From assembly GCF_026340975.1 (NCBI RefSeq), contig NZ_JAPEOS010000003.1, positions 1,984,001 through 2,048,000 of the forward strand: a stretch of DNA of 64,000 nucleotides. Reading direction: 5' to 3'. This DNA comes from Streptomyces sp. NBC_01214. Lineage in GTDB: Bacteria > Actinomycetota > Actinomycetes > Streptomycetales > Streptomycetaceae. The translations under genes and the position numbers were made by a program. Positions 35,335-45,090 of this stretch are shown in pieces. Below the pieces are notes generated by a model. The model searched no databases, was not told where the DNA came from, and saw nothing but the letters and a program-made list of their open reading frames with translations. How positions within the stretch are numbered: position 1 is the stretch's first letter; the number at the start of each line of letters is the position of its first letter.

Positions 35335-35613
35335 TGACTGCCTGTTTGTGAGGCCGCCATGACAAGTGCCGTCGTGGTGCTGCCGTTGTGTAGGCGGGGC
35401 CCTCGTGACGGGACGACGCGGCCCTGGGCATCGTCGGCCCGCAGTCGACGATCGGCAAGAATCACGATGGCGATGGGCTCATGACACGGTTTGGTCTCCG
35501 GTCGCCATGTCATGGCTGTCCCTCCTTGTCAGAGGGGCCGCTTAGGGTGGCAGGCGAGATCGCCGGAGGGCGGGGGGGGCGGGGGTCGTTCAGGGGGATC
35601 GGGGGATGTGTCA

Positions 35614-36682
35614 ATGAGTTGGTGGACCAGGAAGCCGCAGGGAGAGCGGGCCCGGTGGGTGCTCGAACCGCTGCTGGGGGTCGGGCCGTTGCGCTTCGGT
35701 ATGGATCCCGAGCAGGTTCAGGCGGCGTTGGGCGGGGCGGACGTGTCGGTGTCGCAGACGTCAGACGGCAGACTGTCCTGGCAGCTGTACCCCGACGTGG
35801 GTGTGACCGCGGTCTACGGGCACGGGCCGCGCCTCGTCGCGGTGGCGGTTGATCCGTGGTGCGGGCCGCTGGTGCGGCTATGGGATGTCGAGCTGATCGC
35901 CCGGGTGCCCTCCGAGGTCCGTGCGGAAATTCGGGGTCTCGCCGGGAGTGCGGGGGTCTCCGTGAGGTCGAACTGGAGCGGCGATCCGGAGGTGGCGGCC
36001 TGGGGGCTGTCCATGGGGGCCGCGCAGGACTGGGGTTCTCCGTCCGAGGAGGCGACGCGGAAGGACAGGGTGATCACGGACGCCCTGCTGGTCGGCCCCG
36101 AGCTGGCCGAGGATCCGTACGCGACCGCCCCGGTGATCGGTTGGTACGACGTTCGCGAAGCGAGGCCGAACCCCGGAACACCCCCGCTGCCTCCGCAGGA
36201 GCGGCCCCACTGGGCCTGGACGCCGCTGGCAGGGGTCGGACCGCTCCGGTTCGGGATGACCGTGAACCAGGTGTCTGCCGCACTGGGCTGGGAAGCGCCG
36301 GCCATCCGCCGGGGATGGAACCTGTGGGCCGGACGCGGAGCCGGACCGTGGTACCTGAGGGAGGAGCAGTTCGACGGGGCAGGGGTCACCGCCCACTTAC
36401 TGGTCCCCGGAAGGCCCTCCCACCCTGGCGGCCGTCACCGTGGACGGGCGTACGGGGCCCCAGGTCGACTGGGACGGCATCGGGCTGATCGGCCGCCCGG
36501 TCTCCGAGGTCGACGCGGAGGTGATCCGGCGCATCGAGGAACGAGGCCTGGAGTGGGTGGTCCACTGCGGCGGCGGTCCGGGTCCGGAGGAGCTCAACAT
36601 GTACGTACGTGCCACCAGGGCCGGTGACGCCGTCGTGAGCGGGGCCCGCTTCTTCGCGCCGGACTGGGAGGACCGCGGCTAG
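35614..36682 (+). pseudogene. Hypothetical protein with duplicated domain, frameshifted near its end
   Basis: From ATG 35614 two homologous units follow: VLEPLLGVGPLRFGMDPEQVQAALG at about residue 15 and AWTPLAGVGPLRFGMTVNQVSAALG at about residue 205. The second unit loses frame near 36410 and continues in the next frame (TLAAVTVDGRTGPQVDW, RRIEERGLEWVVHCGGG) to 36682. Restored length about 355. One base is missing or extra; possibly a sequencing error. The repeat probably arose by internal duplication. Function unknown. Confidence 0.65.
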
Positions 36683-36824
36683 TGACCTGAGTCAGAGATC
36701 TTCTGGTAGATCGCCGGGCCGCCGGGTCGGGGGCTGCCCTCTCTGGCCCCAGGCGAGGACCGCTTGCTTCGAACGTCGTATCCGGAAGAGAGCTTCCGCC
36801 TCGGGTCTGGCGCGAAGGCACAAG

Positions 36825-37260
36825 TCATAGCAGGGGTGAGAACCGCTCGAGGGGCTTGCGTGCCTTGGTGATCCGTCGGGTCATGAGGGTGATGGCCGCC
36901 CAGGTGATGAGCGTTTCGGAGTGCTGGACGAGCCGTTCGTACTCCCGTGCGTGTCGGCGGGCCCGCATCATCCGGGACCAGGTCCGTTCCACCACCCAGC
37001 GGCGGGGCAGGATCACGAAGCCAGAGCTGTCCTTGGGTCTGCTGACGGTCTTGATCGTCAGGTTGAGGTACTTCTTTGCCCAGGTCACGAGCTTGCCCGC
37101 GTAGGCGGAGCCGCCCAGACGATCGTGATCTCGGGTTGCCTGAGCCGGAGGCGGAAGAGAACTTCCTTGGCCGCGTGACTGTCGTGGAGATCGGCGGGAG
37201 TGACCATGATGGGTAGGGGGAGGCCGCGTGTGTCGACGGCTGGCTGGGCTGGATCCCCGG
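36825..37260 (-). pseudogene. IS5-family transposase, C-terminal half
   Basis: Minus frames give GLPLPIMVTPADLHDSHAAKEVL, a one-base shift near 37105, then VTWAKKYLNLTIKTVSRP and LPRRWVVERTWSRMMRARRHAREYERL, ending at 36825. The N-terminal domain and both IS ends are missing. Confidence 0.7.
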
Positions 37261-37651
37261 CGGGAGCTGAATCATTGACTGACGATGTCGCGCGGTTGTG
37301 GCCCGCTGAGGTCGTTTCCAGTCTGCTCCGACATGGGTGCGTGGTTCAGGCCGGTGCCCAGAGCGCTCTGGGGCAGTACGGACCGTCCTCGGCCCCGGTA
37401 CTCCGGTAACTGAGCACCGGGGCCACCCTGTGTGAGCTACCCCTTGGTCAGTGAGAAGACAGCGGTCGACCTCTTCGCCGGCCGGCAGCGCGTCCTCATC
37501 CTTCCGGCGGGGTGTCGGCGTCGCGCGCGTGTGTCTGACGGTCGAGATGGGCTGGCTGCCCCGCATCCCGTACCGCGCCGCGCCTGAGGCGCTCTATCGG
37601 CATGCGGGGCAGCGGATGTGTACTGGAGGCCTGCTGTATCGAGGGGGAGGC

Positions 37652-38065
37652 ATGCCGCACACGCCGGAGCCGGGAACACCAGAGTCAGTGCATGAGGAGG
37701 AGCCTTGGCTCAGCAGTGACGAGGTCGCGAAACTGTGGCCGGTACGTAAGGACTGGCTGTCGGGTGTCGCCTATCGTGCGGATGTCCGCGTCCGCAGGGT
37801 CGGCGGGAAAGACCGGGGCACCTGGGGGGCGGAGCCGACGATCTATTACTTCCACCCGGGAGACGTGCACAGGGCCGCGCCGGCCATCGCCGAGGGACGC
37901 GTCGACATCCCGTCAGACTGGCGGACCGACACGCCCGACGGGAGGCGGGCGGAGTTTTGGGGCATGTTGATTGCCCGTGTCGCCGGCACGCTCGTCATCG
38001 CGGCCCTCCTGGGCGGGATCTTCCTCATCCTGGGCACAGTGATCTTTTTACTGACAGTGGAATGA
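37652..38065 (+). CDS. Excisionase-like HTH protein with C-terminal membrane anchor
   Basis: 137 residues from ATG 37652, GGGGGAGG upstream. Residues 15-75 (WLSSDEVAKLWPVRKDWLSGVAYRADVRVRRVGG, TIYYFHPGDVHRA) resemble a winged-helix of the MerR/excisionase kind. Residues 110-136 (VAGTLVIAALLGGIFLILGTVIFLLTV) form one transmembrane helix with almost no tail beyond. Membrane-tethered HTH proteins of this size are unusual. It could couple an envelope signal to DNA or simply be a cytosolic binder on a membrane. No neighbours to guide function. Confidence 0.6.
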   Translation: MPHTPEPGTPESVHEEEPWLSSDEVAKLWPVRKDWLSGVAYRADVRVRRVGGKDRGTWGAEPTIYYFHPGDVHRAAPAIAEGRVDIPSDWRTDTPDGRRAEFWGMLIARVAGTLVIAALLGGIFLILGTVIFLLTVE

Positions 38066-38081
38066 TCACTAGGCGGTGTCT

Positions 38082-38200
38082 TCAAAGGGGTCTGAGCCAG
38101 AGGAACAGGGACGCGATGGTGACGGCTGCCTGGTAGGACTCGCGGGTTTTGTCGGGGAGGCCGCGCACTTGCCGAGTGTACTCATCGGCACAGACTGTCC
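38082..38200 (-). pseudogene. IS5-family transposase, C-terminal remnant
   Basis: Encodes TRESYQAAVTIASLFLWLRPL and a stop, similar to the last residues of the transposase at 14645 (AYIFHGTVTVAAIRLWLRSL). About 40 codons only. Confidence 0.4.
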
Positions 38201-38485
38201 GTTCGCTGATCCACGCCACGAGGGCCAGCGCATCATACGGCTGCGCCTGCGCAGTCACATTGCGGACAGTAAGGGGACGCACGCGTAATCGCGGCAACGG
38301 TGTCCACTATGCGGACGTGCAGCAGGCATGTTGAGGCGTCTCTCTACCCTCTCCCGTCGGGGTGAATACTTACAACGCCCTCCAGATGCTGGAATGGCCA
38401 CCTTGCGGCGGCACTAGTGCCTCGCCTGTCGTGCCCGGCGTCTGTGCCGGCCGTTTCTCTAGGGGGCAGCAAGGAGCAATTGTTG

Positions 38486-40801
38486 ATGCGGACCAGTCCG
38501 CGATGCCAGGGGAACCTTCCTGCCGATATGACGAGTTTCGTGGGCCGTCGTGAGGAACTTGCCGCTGGGCGTGCGGTGCTGTCGCGGACCAGGTTGCTGA
38601 CGTTGACCGGTGCCGGGGGTATCGGGAAGACGCGCTTGGCTCTGCGCCTTGCTGCCCAGGTTGCACGTGCTTACGCCTTCGGGGTCTGGAGGGTGGACCT
38701 TGCGGCTGTGGAACAGCCGGACCTGGTCGGACACGCCGTGCTGGAGAGCCTTGGCCTTGACCACGAGACGGGACGGCCGATCATGGCCGCTCTGGCCCGT
38801 CAGTTGCAGGGCCGACGGATGCTGTTGGTCGTCGACAACTGCGAGCACTTGCTGGAGGCCTCCGCAACAGCGATCGCCACGCTGCTGGCTGCGCTGCCCG
38901 ACCTGCAGGTAATCGCCACCAGCCGACAGGCCCTCGCGGTCGAGGGCGAGCACCTGCTGACCGTGCCGCCCCTTCGAGCGCCGCACCCCGATGCCCTCGT
39001 ACCAGCCGATGCACCGGTGGTGAACGACGCGCTTGAGCTGTTCACCCAGCGCGGCGCCGCCGCGATCGGCGCGTTCGCCCCCACAGAGTCGGACGCCCAC
39101 GCCGCCGCGCTCATCTGTCACCGTCTCGACGGAATCCCCTTGGCCGTCGAACTCGCCGCTGCTCGCCTTCGGACGATGACCTGCCAGGAGATCCTGCAGC
39201 ATCTGGACGACCGTTTCTACCTACTCTCCCGAGGCAGTCGGACCGCCTTGCCCCGCCACCAGACGCTGCTCGCTGCATTGGACTGGAGCTTCGACCACTG
39301 CACCCCCGCGGAACAACTGCTGTGGGCGCGCTTGTCCGTATTCGCCGGCAGCGCTGATCGCGACGCTGTCGAAGCAGTGTGCACCGACAGCGTGGTGGGT
39401 GCTGCCGAGCTACTTGACCTGGTGGCCGGCCTGGTCGACAAGTCGGTTCTCATCCGCGAGGAAGGTATCGCCGGTGTGCGCTTCCGCATGCTGGAGACCG
39501 TCCGTGCTTACGCCCGCCGACACCTGGAGACACGCAGCGAGCTTGCCACCTGGCGCCGCCGCCACCGCGACCACTACCAGCAGCTAGTCCTGCGCGCCGA
39601 CCAGGAGTGGTTCACCCAACGGCAGACCATGTGGATGGCGCGTCTAGACGAAGAGCGGTCCAATCTGCGCGCTGCCCTGTCCTTCTGTCTCGAAGAACCG
39701 GGTGAAAGTGAGCCCGGCCTGGACATGGCTGCCGCCCTGTGGTGTCACCGGCTAGGGGCGGGCGGCCTGGAGGAGGAACGTCACTGGCTTGCGCAAACCC
39801 TCACCATGTCTCCAGAGCCCAACCGTGCCAAGGCATCTGCGGTGTGGTCAGACGGCTGGCTCGCCCTCCTACGCGGTGACCACGATGCCGCCGCCTCACG
39901 AGTGGCTCAATGCCGTGCTCTCGCCGAAACCCTGGGCGATGAACGTGCCAGCACAGACGCAGAGCAGCTCGCTGCCCTGGCCGCGCTCTTCCAGGACGAC
40001 TTCACAACGGCCATACCGCTGCTCGAGAACGTCCTCTCCCGGTACCGGGTACAGGGCGCGCTCGGTGAGACCTGGTCCACGCTCTTCCTCCTGGGACTCG
40101 CCTGCTGTCTGGCCGGCGACCTGCGTGCCGCCGACCTCAGTCGTGAAGGCCTTGAACTGTGTGAGCGACACGACGCCCGGTGGTCCTGCTCCTGGTCGTT
40201 GTGGCTGAGCGGCCTGTTGCACCTGTTGCATGCCGAATACGAACAGGCCGCTGATCTGCTCAAGGAGAGCCTGCGCCTTGGCTGGCCCGCCCACAATCGC
40301 CTGGGTGTCGCCCAATGCCTGGAAGTCCTCGCCTGGACCAGGACGCTGCAGGGCCGAGCCCTGGAAGGGGCCCAGCTGCTGGGCTCGGCACAGCGTTTGT
40401 GGCGGCAGATCGGAAGCACGCTGCCCGGCGTGGGGTGCCTGCTCCACCACCGCACCGAGTGCGAGGCTCGGCTGCGCCGGGAGCTGGGGGAGGACCGCTT
40501 CCTGTCCGCGCTGCAGGCGGGCGAGGCTGTGATGCCCCATCAGGCTGTCGAACAGGCTATCGGTGTTCCGAAGAGCCTCAGGCAGCCGCAGGAGGCGCCT
40601 GCGGCATCGCTGACGGCCCGCGAACGGCAGGTTGCCGAGTTGGTCTCTCAGGGACTGGCCGACAAGCAGATCGCTGCCCTTCTGGTCCTGTCGCCCCGCA
40701 CGGTTCACGGTCACGTCCAGCGGATCCTCGTCAAGCTCGGCTTCACATCCCGCACACAGGTAGCCAAATGGGCTGACCGTCAATCTTCATCCGCGCCCTG
40801 A
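38486..40801 (+). CDS. Large LuxR-family regulator with NB-ARC-type ATPase domain
   Basis: 771 residues from ATG 38486 (AAGGAGC upstream). N-terminal MTSFVGRREEL, Walker A GAGGIGKT (42-49), Walker B MLLVVDNCEHLL (112-123), VIATSRQALAVEGE, RLDGIPLAVELAAARL. The middle, about 350-690, is TPR-like helical repeats. The C-terminus is a LuxR helix-turn-helix (SLTARERQVAELVSQGLADKQIAALLVLSPRTVHGHVQRI). Such ATP-sensing activators often control secondary metabolism or secreted products. It precedes the ricin/aerolysin-like gene by 275 bp in the same direction, so it may be its regulator. Confidence 0.9.
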   Translation: MRTSPRCQGNLPADMTSFVGRREELAAGRAVLSRTRLLTLTGAGGIGKTRLALRLAAQVARAYAFGVWRVDLAAVEQPDLVGHAVLESLGLDHETGRPIMAALARQLQGRRMLLVVDNCEHLLEASATAIATLLAALPDLQVIATSRQALAVEGEHLLTVPPLRAPHPDALVPADAPVVNDALELFTQRGAAAIGAFAPTESDAHAAALICHRLDGIPLAVELAAARLRTMTCQEILQHLDDRFYLLSRGSRTALPRHQTLLAALDWSFDHCTPAEQLLWARLSVFAGSADRDAVEAVCTDSVVGAAELLDLVAGLVDKSVLIREEGIAGVRFRMLETVRAYARRHLETRSELATWRRRHRDHYQQLVLRADQEWFTQRQTMWMARLDEERSNLRAALSFCLEEPGESEPGLDMAAALWCHRLGAGGLEEERHWLAQTLTMSPEPNRAKASAVWSDGWLALLRGDHDAAASRVAQCRALAETLGDERASTDAEQLAALAALFQDDFTTAIPLLENVLSRYRVQGALGETWSTLFLLGLACCLAGDLRAADLSREGLELCERHDARWSCSWSLWLSGLLHLLHAEYEQAADLLKESLRLGWPAHNRLGVAQCLEVLAWTRTLQGRALEGAQLLGSAQRLWRQIGSTLPGVGCLLHHRTECEARLRRELGEDRFLSALQAGEAVMPHQAVEQAIGVPKSLRQPQEAPAASLTARERQVAELVSQGLADKQIAALLVLSPRTVHGHVQRILVKLGFTSRTQVAKWADRQSSSAP

Positions 40802-41076
40802 CGAAGCGCCAGGCGCTGCAGCACGCAGGGCACGTGGCGCGCCCTGGTCAGGGGCGAAGTACAGGTCAGGGCTCGGCCATCCACGGGGGCTCTCAGCACC
40901 TTCGCCCGGGTGAGCTCGATCCGGGAGCGCTCTCCCGAGGCGCAAGGCAGGTAAGCGAACGGGTAATTGTGCGCAGGCGCCTGCCCGGCATGAGGGCCGA
41001 TGCTTCTTCCGCCCCCTCCTGCGGTCGGCGCTCGGCCGATCGCGGGAGGGGCGTGAGAAGAAAGGGACAAGCCCCC

Positions 41077-42195
41077 GTGGCACCGACTATGACCGTGAGT
41101 TCGGGCGTGCCGTCAGCGCCTTCACCTCGCCTGATCACCCTGCTGGCCGCCGTCTTCCTGGCCCTGGCAATTTCCCTGTCGCCGCTGCCTGCAGGCCAGG
41201 CTCATGCCGCGACGTGCACATTGACCTCCTCGAACCTGGACTGTCTGAGCTTCGTCGCCATCAACGGAAGGAACATCGACGTGGAGGGCGCCTCCACCAG
41301 CGACGGAGCCCGAATCGTCACGATCGACTCAGGACGTCCGGCCACGAGAAACACGGCGAAGTGGCGCTTCAACGTCAACCAGGACAACACGTTCCAGATT
41401 GTGAACTCGGGGACGGGCAAGTGCATCGACGTCGGGTGGGGGGACGACGGTCTGCGCCAGTGGACCTGCCAAGGGCAGGCCACCCAGAGGTGGGCGATCC
41501 AGCCGACATCCATCGGCTGGAGAATGCGCCACATCAACTCCGGCAAATGCATGGACCTGCTGAACCGCAGCGACCATGACAACGCCTGGGTCGGCCTCTA
41601 CAACTGCCACAGCGGCGACAACCAAATGTTCTTCTTCGTCGGCAGCAACCCTGCCGACCAGGCCAAGGCCGTGGCCGTGAAGTACGCCGCGGACAGGTGC
41701 CAGACCCAGACGTGGTCGTGTTACTGGACGGAGGAGAGCGAATCGGAGGCGGCCCCGCTGCCGACCAAGTGCATCTCAACGCAGTGGTACAACCCGTATG
41801 ACAATCCGTACAACTACACCTTCACGGTGTCGACGGCGAAGGGCTTCAATTCCACTCTTGGCGTCACTGTCACGGCGGGATTCGAGACCGGCGCGCTCTC
41901 GTCCGTCGTCGCGAAGGTAACGTCCTCGCTGAGTGTGTCGAACGAATTCACGTGGACCAGCTCCACAACCACAACCAACAGCGTCACCCTGTCGGCCCAG
42001 CCTCACAAGTACAACTGGGTGGCCCGAGCGGTGCAGGCGAAGACGGTGACCGGCACATTCACCTTCGATGCCGACGGATTCCCGTGGGAAGCCAACGACA
42101 AGATCACCATCCCCCTCAAGGGCGGCTCCAATGACCCCGTGTTCTACAGCCCGATGAGCACGGCCACGCCCGCCTCCGGTTGCTCGGCCCTTTAG
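41077..42195 (+). CDS. Secreted ricin-B lectin / aerolysin-like (ETX-MTX2-type) protein
   Basis: 372 residues from GTG 41077 (AAAGGGA at nine bases). Signal peptide about 1-44, ending PAGQAHA-A. Residues 48-185 form a ricin-B trefoil: NTFQIVNSGTGKCIDVGWGDD, QWTCQGQATQRW, HINSGKCMDLLNR, LYNCHSGDNQMFFF (QxW-type repeats). Residues 190-372 are rich in Thr/Ser beta-strands (YTFTVSTAKGFNSTLGVTVT, SLSVSNEFTWTSSTTTTNSV, VTGTFTFDADGFPW), the look of an aerolysin/ETX-type pore-forming domain. Lectin targeting plus pore is a known toxin plan. The pore assignment is from pattern only and needs a structure check. Confidence 0.7.
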   Translation: MAPTMTVSSGVPSAPSPRLITLLAAVFLALAISLSPLPAGQAHAATCTLTSSNLDCLSFVAINGRNIDVEGASTSDGARIVTIDSGRPATRNTAKWRFNVNQDNTFQIVNSGTGKCIDVGWGDDGLRQWTCQGQATQRWAIQPTSIGWRMRHINSGKCMDLLNRSDHDNAWVGLYNCHSGDNQMFFFVGSNPADQAKAVAVKYAADRCQTQTWSCYWTEESESEAAPLPTKCISTQWYNPYDNPYNYTFTVSTAKGFNSTLGVTVTAGFETGALSSVVAKVTSSLSVSNEFTWTSSTTTTNSVTLSAQPHKYNWVARAVQAKTVTGTFTFDADGFPWEANDKITIPLKGGSNDPVFYSPMSTATPASGCSAL

Positions 42196-42385
42196 GCTTC
42201 TCCCTGATCACCGGTCGCCTGACACTCGCCAGGTGTCAGGCGACCACGAAGGTGACCGCTCCGGGATCGGTGGAGGCTCCACCCCGGCCAAGGCCGCCCG
42301 GATCACCCTCGCCCAGCTGCGGACCGTCCTCAAACATATCGGTCGCACCCGCTCCTTAGCTTGACTCTGAAGCTTCTATAGATCG

Positions 42386-42480
42386 TCAAGCTGTAGGAGA
42401 CGGCCGGATCGCGTCGCTGAAACCGCTGGTGAGATGGCGGTAGACCTCTCGCGCGACGAAGCGCTTGAGGCACCTGAAGA
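42386..42480 (-). pseudogene. IS110-family transposase C-terminal remnant
   Basis: Encodes RIFRCLKRFVAREVYRHLTS and a short tail, the conserved end of IS110/IS1111 transposases (RCLKRYVAREIY). It abuts the truncated Rpf gene, so insertion of the parent element probably removed that gene's start. A plus-strand scrap at 42265-42360 (AARITLAQLRTVLKHIGRTR) may be from the same or another IS. Confidence 0.5.
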
Positions 42481-43803
42481 TGCGAGTCCGGCGGCGACTG
42501 GACGTACAGTGCTGGGCCGCACTACGGAGGCCTGCAGTTTGCCCAGGCGACCTGGACCGCCTTCGGCGGCACCGCATACGCCGCTCGGGCAGACCTCGCC
42601 ACGAAGAAGCAGCAGATCCTCATAGCCGAGAAGGTCCTCGCGGGCCAGGGCGAGGGGGCATGGCCGGTTTGCGGTCCCGCCGCGAACCTGGGCGCGGACC
42701 GCGCGGACCCGTACCCCGACCCTGTACCGCCGGTGTCCAAGATCGTTGGACTCCCCTCCGGAACGGTGGCGGTGGCTACGGGGTCGATGACCTTGACCGC
42801 GTCTGTGACCGATGCCGTTGGTACCCCGACCCGGGCGACGTTCTACGTCGACGGCACCGCGGTCGGCACCGTGAACGGCTCGGGTCCCACCTACACCCTC
42901 ACCCTCAACACGACCACCCTCGCCGACGGAGCGCACACGGTCACCGTGCGGGCGGTCAACGACGCGGGGCAGACCGGCCCCCTGTCCGCCGCGGTCTCCT
43001 TCCTCATCGCGAACCGCGCCACCACCACCCGCACGACCGGTGACTTCAACGGCGACGGCAAGGACGACATAGCCGTCCTCTACAACAACGGACAGAACGC
43101 GGGCGGGGCCAACATGACCGCGCTGTGGACGTTTCTGAGTACCGGCTCTGGTTTCGCCAACCCGGTCAAGGTCTGGGACAGCACCGCGTCCGGCTTCGGC
43201 TCGTGGAACTGGGACCGGTCGAAGGTGACCACTGGTGACTTCAATGGTGACGGCAAGGCCGACGTTGGTGTCCTCTACAACAATGGGCAGACCGGCGAAG
43301 GTGTGAATCAGACCGCACTGTGGACCTTCGCCTCCACCGGCTCGGGCTTCTCCGGCCCGGTGAAGAGGTGGGACAACGTCACGGCTGGTACCGGCTCGTG
43401 GAACTGGGACCGGTCGAAGGTGACCGCGGGTGACTTCAACGGTGACGGCAAGGCCGACGTCGGCGTCCTCTACAACAACGGACAGGCTGAGGACGGCCGT
43501 AACCAGTCGGCTCTGTGGACGTTCACCTCCACCGGTTCCGACTTCTCCAACCCGTCGAGGAAGTGGGAGTCCGGCAGCGGCAGCTGGAACTCCGACACCA
43601 GCAAGCTGACCGCCGGAGACTTCGACGGCGACGGCAGGACCGACGTCGGTGTCCTTTACGGCTACGGCACCCAGGACGACGGCACCAACCGCACCGGCCT
43701 GTGGAAGTTCAACAGCACCGGCACCGGCTTCACCACCCCGGCCATGGCCTGGGACAGCGCCAACCAGACCAGCTGGAACTGGATCGCCAGCGACCTCACA
43801 TGA
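42481..43803 (+). pseudogene. Rpf-type transglycosylase domain + Ig-like + VCBS repeats, start lost
   Basis: The frame is open from 42481, just after a TGA, with no start codon for the first domain. It reads CESGGDWTYSAGPHYGGLQF, ATWTAFGGTAYAARADL and AEKVLAGQGEGAWPVCG. This is a resuscitation-promoting-factor lysozyme-like domain, whose catalytic Glu follows the first Cys. Next come an Ig-like domain (VGTPTRATFYVDGTAVGTV, GAHTVTVRAVNDAG) and four VCBS units with DFNGDGKAD Ca-loops. The N-terminal signal peptide is replaced by IS110 debris. If GTG 42733 is used, only Ig and VCBS parts would be made and not secreted. Confidence 0.7.
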
Positions 43804-43852
43804 GTGCGGCGACCGGCCCCGCCCCCGGCACACCCCGACCCTTGGACACGCG

Positions 43853-44908
43853 ATGAAACCGCCCCGGATCTCGGCCGCCTTTCTGGCCGGCAGCATGGCA
43901 CTGCTCGGTCTGACGACGACACCGGCCGCGCAGGCCGCCACCCCGGCACCGACCTCCATGACGATGGTGTCGTGGAACATCTGCGGCGAGGCCGGCGGCA
44001 GCAGGGGAGACGCGGGCTTCTGCCCCTCCCGCGCGACGCTGCAGGAGAACGAGGCGAAGGTCCTGGAGATCGTCCGGCTGATGGGCGACCAGAGAGCGGA
44101 CGCGATCGTGCTTCAGGAGGTGTGCGGCGCACCGCCCGGCGTACCGGCCACCGTGGACGGCACAGCTCAGGTGGAGGGATACCACCAGAAGCGGCTGAAG
44201 GAACTGCTCGGCCCTCAAGGCTGGAGCTTCGACTTCGCCCCAGTCAGGCGGTGGGACGACACCTCCGCGAATTCCTTGGCCTACGGCAGCCCGTGCCGTG
44301 GTGTCCTCCAGGGCGGCAGGCTCGGCAATCTGATCGCCATCAAAGGCACGATCAGCGCGCGCGCCTCCCAGGACGCACTGCCCGTGGTGACCCCGGCCCC
44401 GGACCACCGCACCCTGCCCGTGCAGTGCGTCTCGGTGACGGGCCGGTCGACTGCCGTGTGCAACACACACATCATCCCAGGCTCCGAGGATTCACGGATC
44501 GGGCCGCAGATCGCGAACGTCAAGAGCTTCGTGGACGGGTTCACCGCCCAGCACGGCCTCGGGCGGGCCGCCTTGGGCGGTGACTTCAACCGTGAGGCGG
44601 AGAACTCCCTCATGGCGCAGGTGACGGGCGCCTTCGAGAACTGCGTCGACGGAGCCACACTCCACGGCTGGAACGGCACCGGCCACGTATGGCGCGAGTT
44701 CGACCACATCTTCGTCACCCGGCCGGCCACGGGCCGGGCCATCTCCTCCTGCGACATCGACGAAGCCCGCATGGACACCACCGAGAACACCCCCGGCATC
44801 CCCACGAACGGCTTCTCCGACCACGCCCCGGTCGTCGCGCGCCTCGGTGACCAGCCCGTCTGCACGTGCTCCATGAACGGCTCAAGGACACCGTGCCCTC
44901 GGTCCTGA
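43853..44908 (+). CDS. Secreted endonuclease/exonuclease/phosphatase (EEP) family protein
   Basis: 351 residues from ATG 43853. Signal peptide AAFLAGSMALLGLTTTPAAQA-A. EEP motifs in order: TMVSWNICGEAG, ADAIVLQEVCGA (catalytic Glu), VCNTHIIPG, ALGGDFNREAEN (DxN), DHIFVTR, FSDHAPVVARL (Asp-His pair). It cleaves phosphodiester bonds of nucleic acids or related molecules. It lies 50 bp after the VCBS gene, probably one transcript. The last ~15 residues (CTCSMNGSRTPCPRS) come from the adjacent IS fragment, so the natural end has been replaced. The catalytic core is complete. Confidence 0.85.
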   Translation: MKPPRISAAFLAGSMALLGLTTTPAAQAATPAPTSMTMVSWNICGEAGGSRGDAGFCPSRATLQENEAKVLEIVRLMGDQRADAIVLQEVCGAPPGVPATVDGTAQVEGYHQKRLKELLGPQGWSFDFAPVRRWDDTSANSLAYGSPCRGVLQGGRLGNLIAIKGTISARASQDALPVVTPAPDHRTLPVQCVSVTGRSTAVCNTHIIPGSEDSRIGPQIANVKSFVDGFTAQHGLGRAALGGDFNREAENSLMAQVTGAFENCVDGATLHGWNGTGHVWREFDHIFVTRPATGRAISSCDIDEARMDTTENTPGIPTNGFSDHAPVVARLGDQPVCTCSMNGSRTPCPRS

Positions 44909-45090
44909 GCCGAAGCGAGAAGCCCTGCCAGGTCCTTGTTCCGGTAGCGCCGGACCGTTTTGCGGTCCAACCGCAGACGCCGACCGATGGCGTTCAGCGA
45001 CAGGCCGGCAGCGGCAAGCTCGTTGACCTCAGCGTGACGCTGTCGGATCCGGTCCAGGAGCGGGGTCTCCGGTGTGGCCGGCGGTGGGCT
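44851..45090 (-). pseudogene. ISL3-family transposase fragment
   Basis: Encodes LLDRIRQRHAEVNELAAAGLSLNAIGRRLRLDRKTVRRYRNKDL and LEPFMEHVQTGW, the internal helix-turn-helix of ISL3 transposases. Both ends missing. It is joined to the EEP gene's 3' end. Confidence 0.6.

Larger units (their letters stand above)
34151..35513 (-). pseudogene. Small hypothetical gene interrupted by an IS5-family element
   Basis: ATG 35513 sits behind a strong AAGGAGGGA. It encodes MTWRPETKPCHEPIAIVILA, DRRLRADDAQGRVV and TTTALVMAASQTGSQ, up to the IS end at 35334. Removing the IS and one TGA repeat continues the frame (SQRGGTAGGPARPTENRAS) to a stop at 34151, giving about 84 residues. No family known. Good ribosome site and clean restoration suggest it was a real gene until the insertion. 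Confidence 0.5.
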
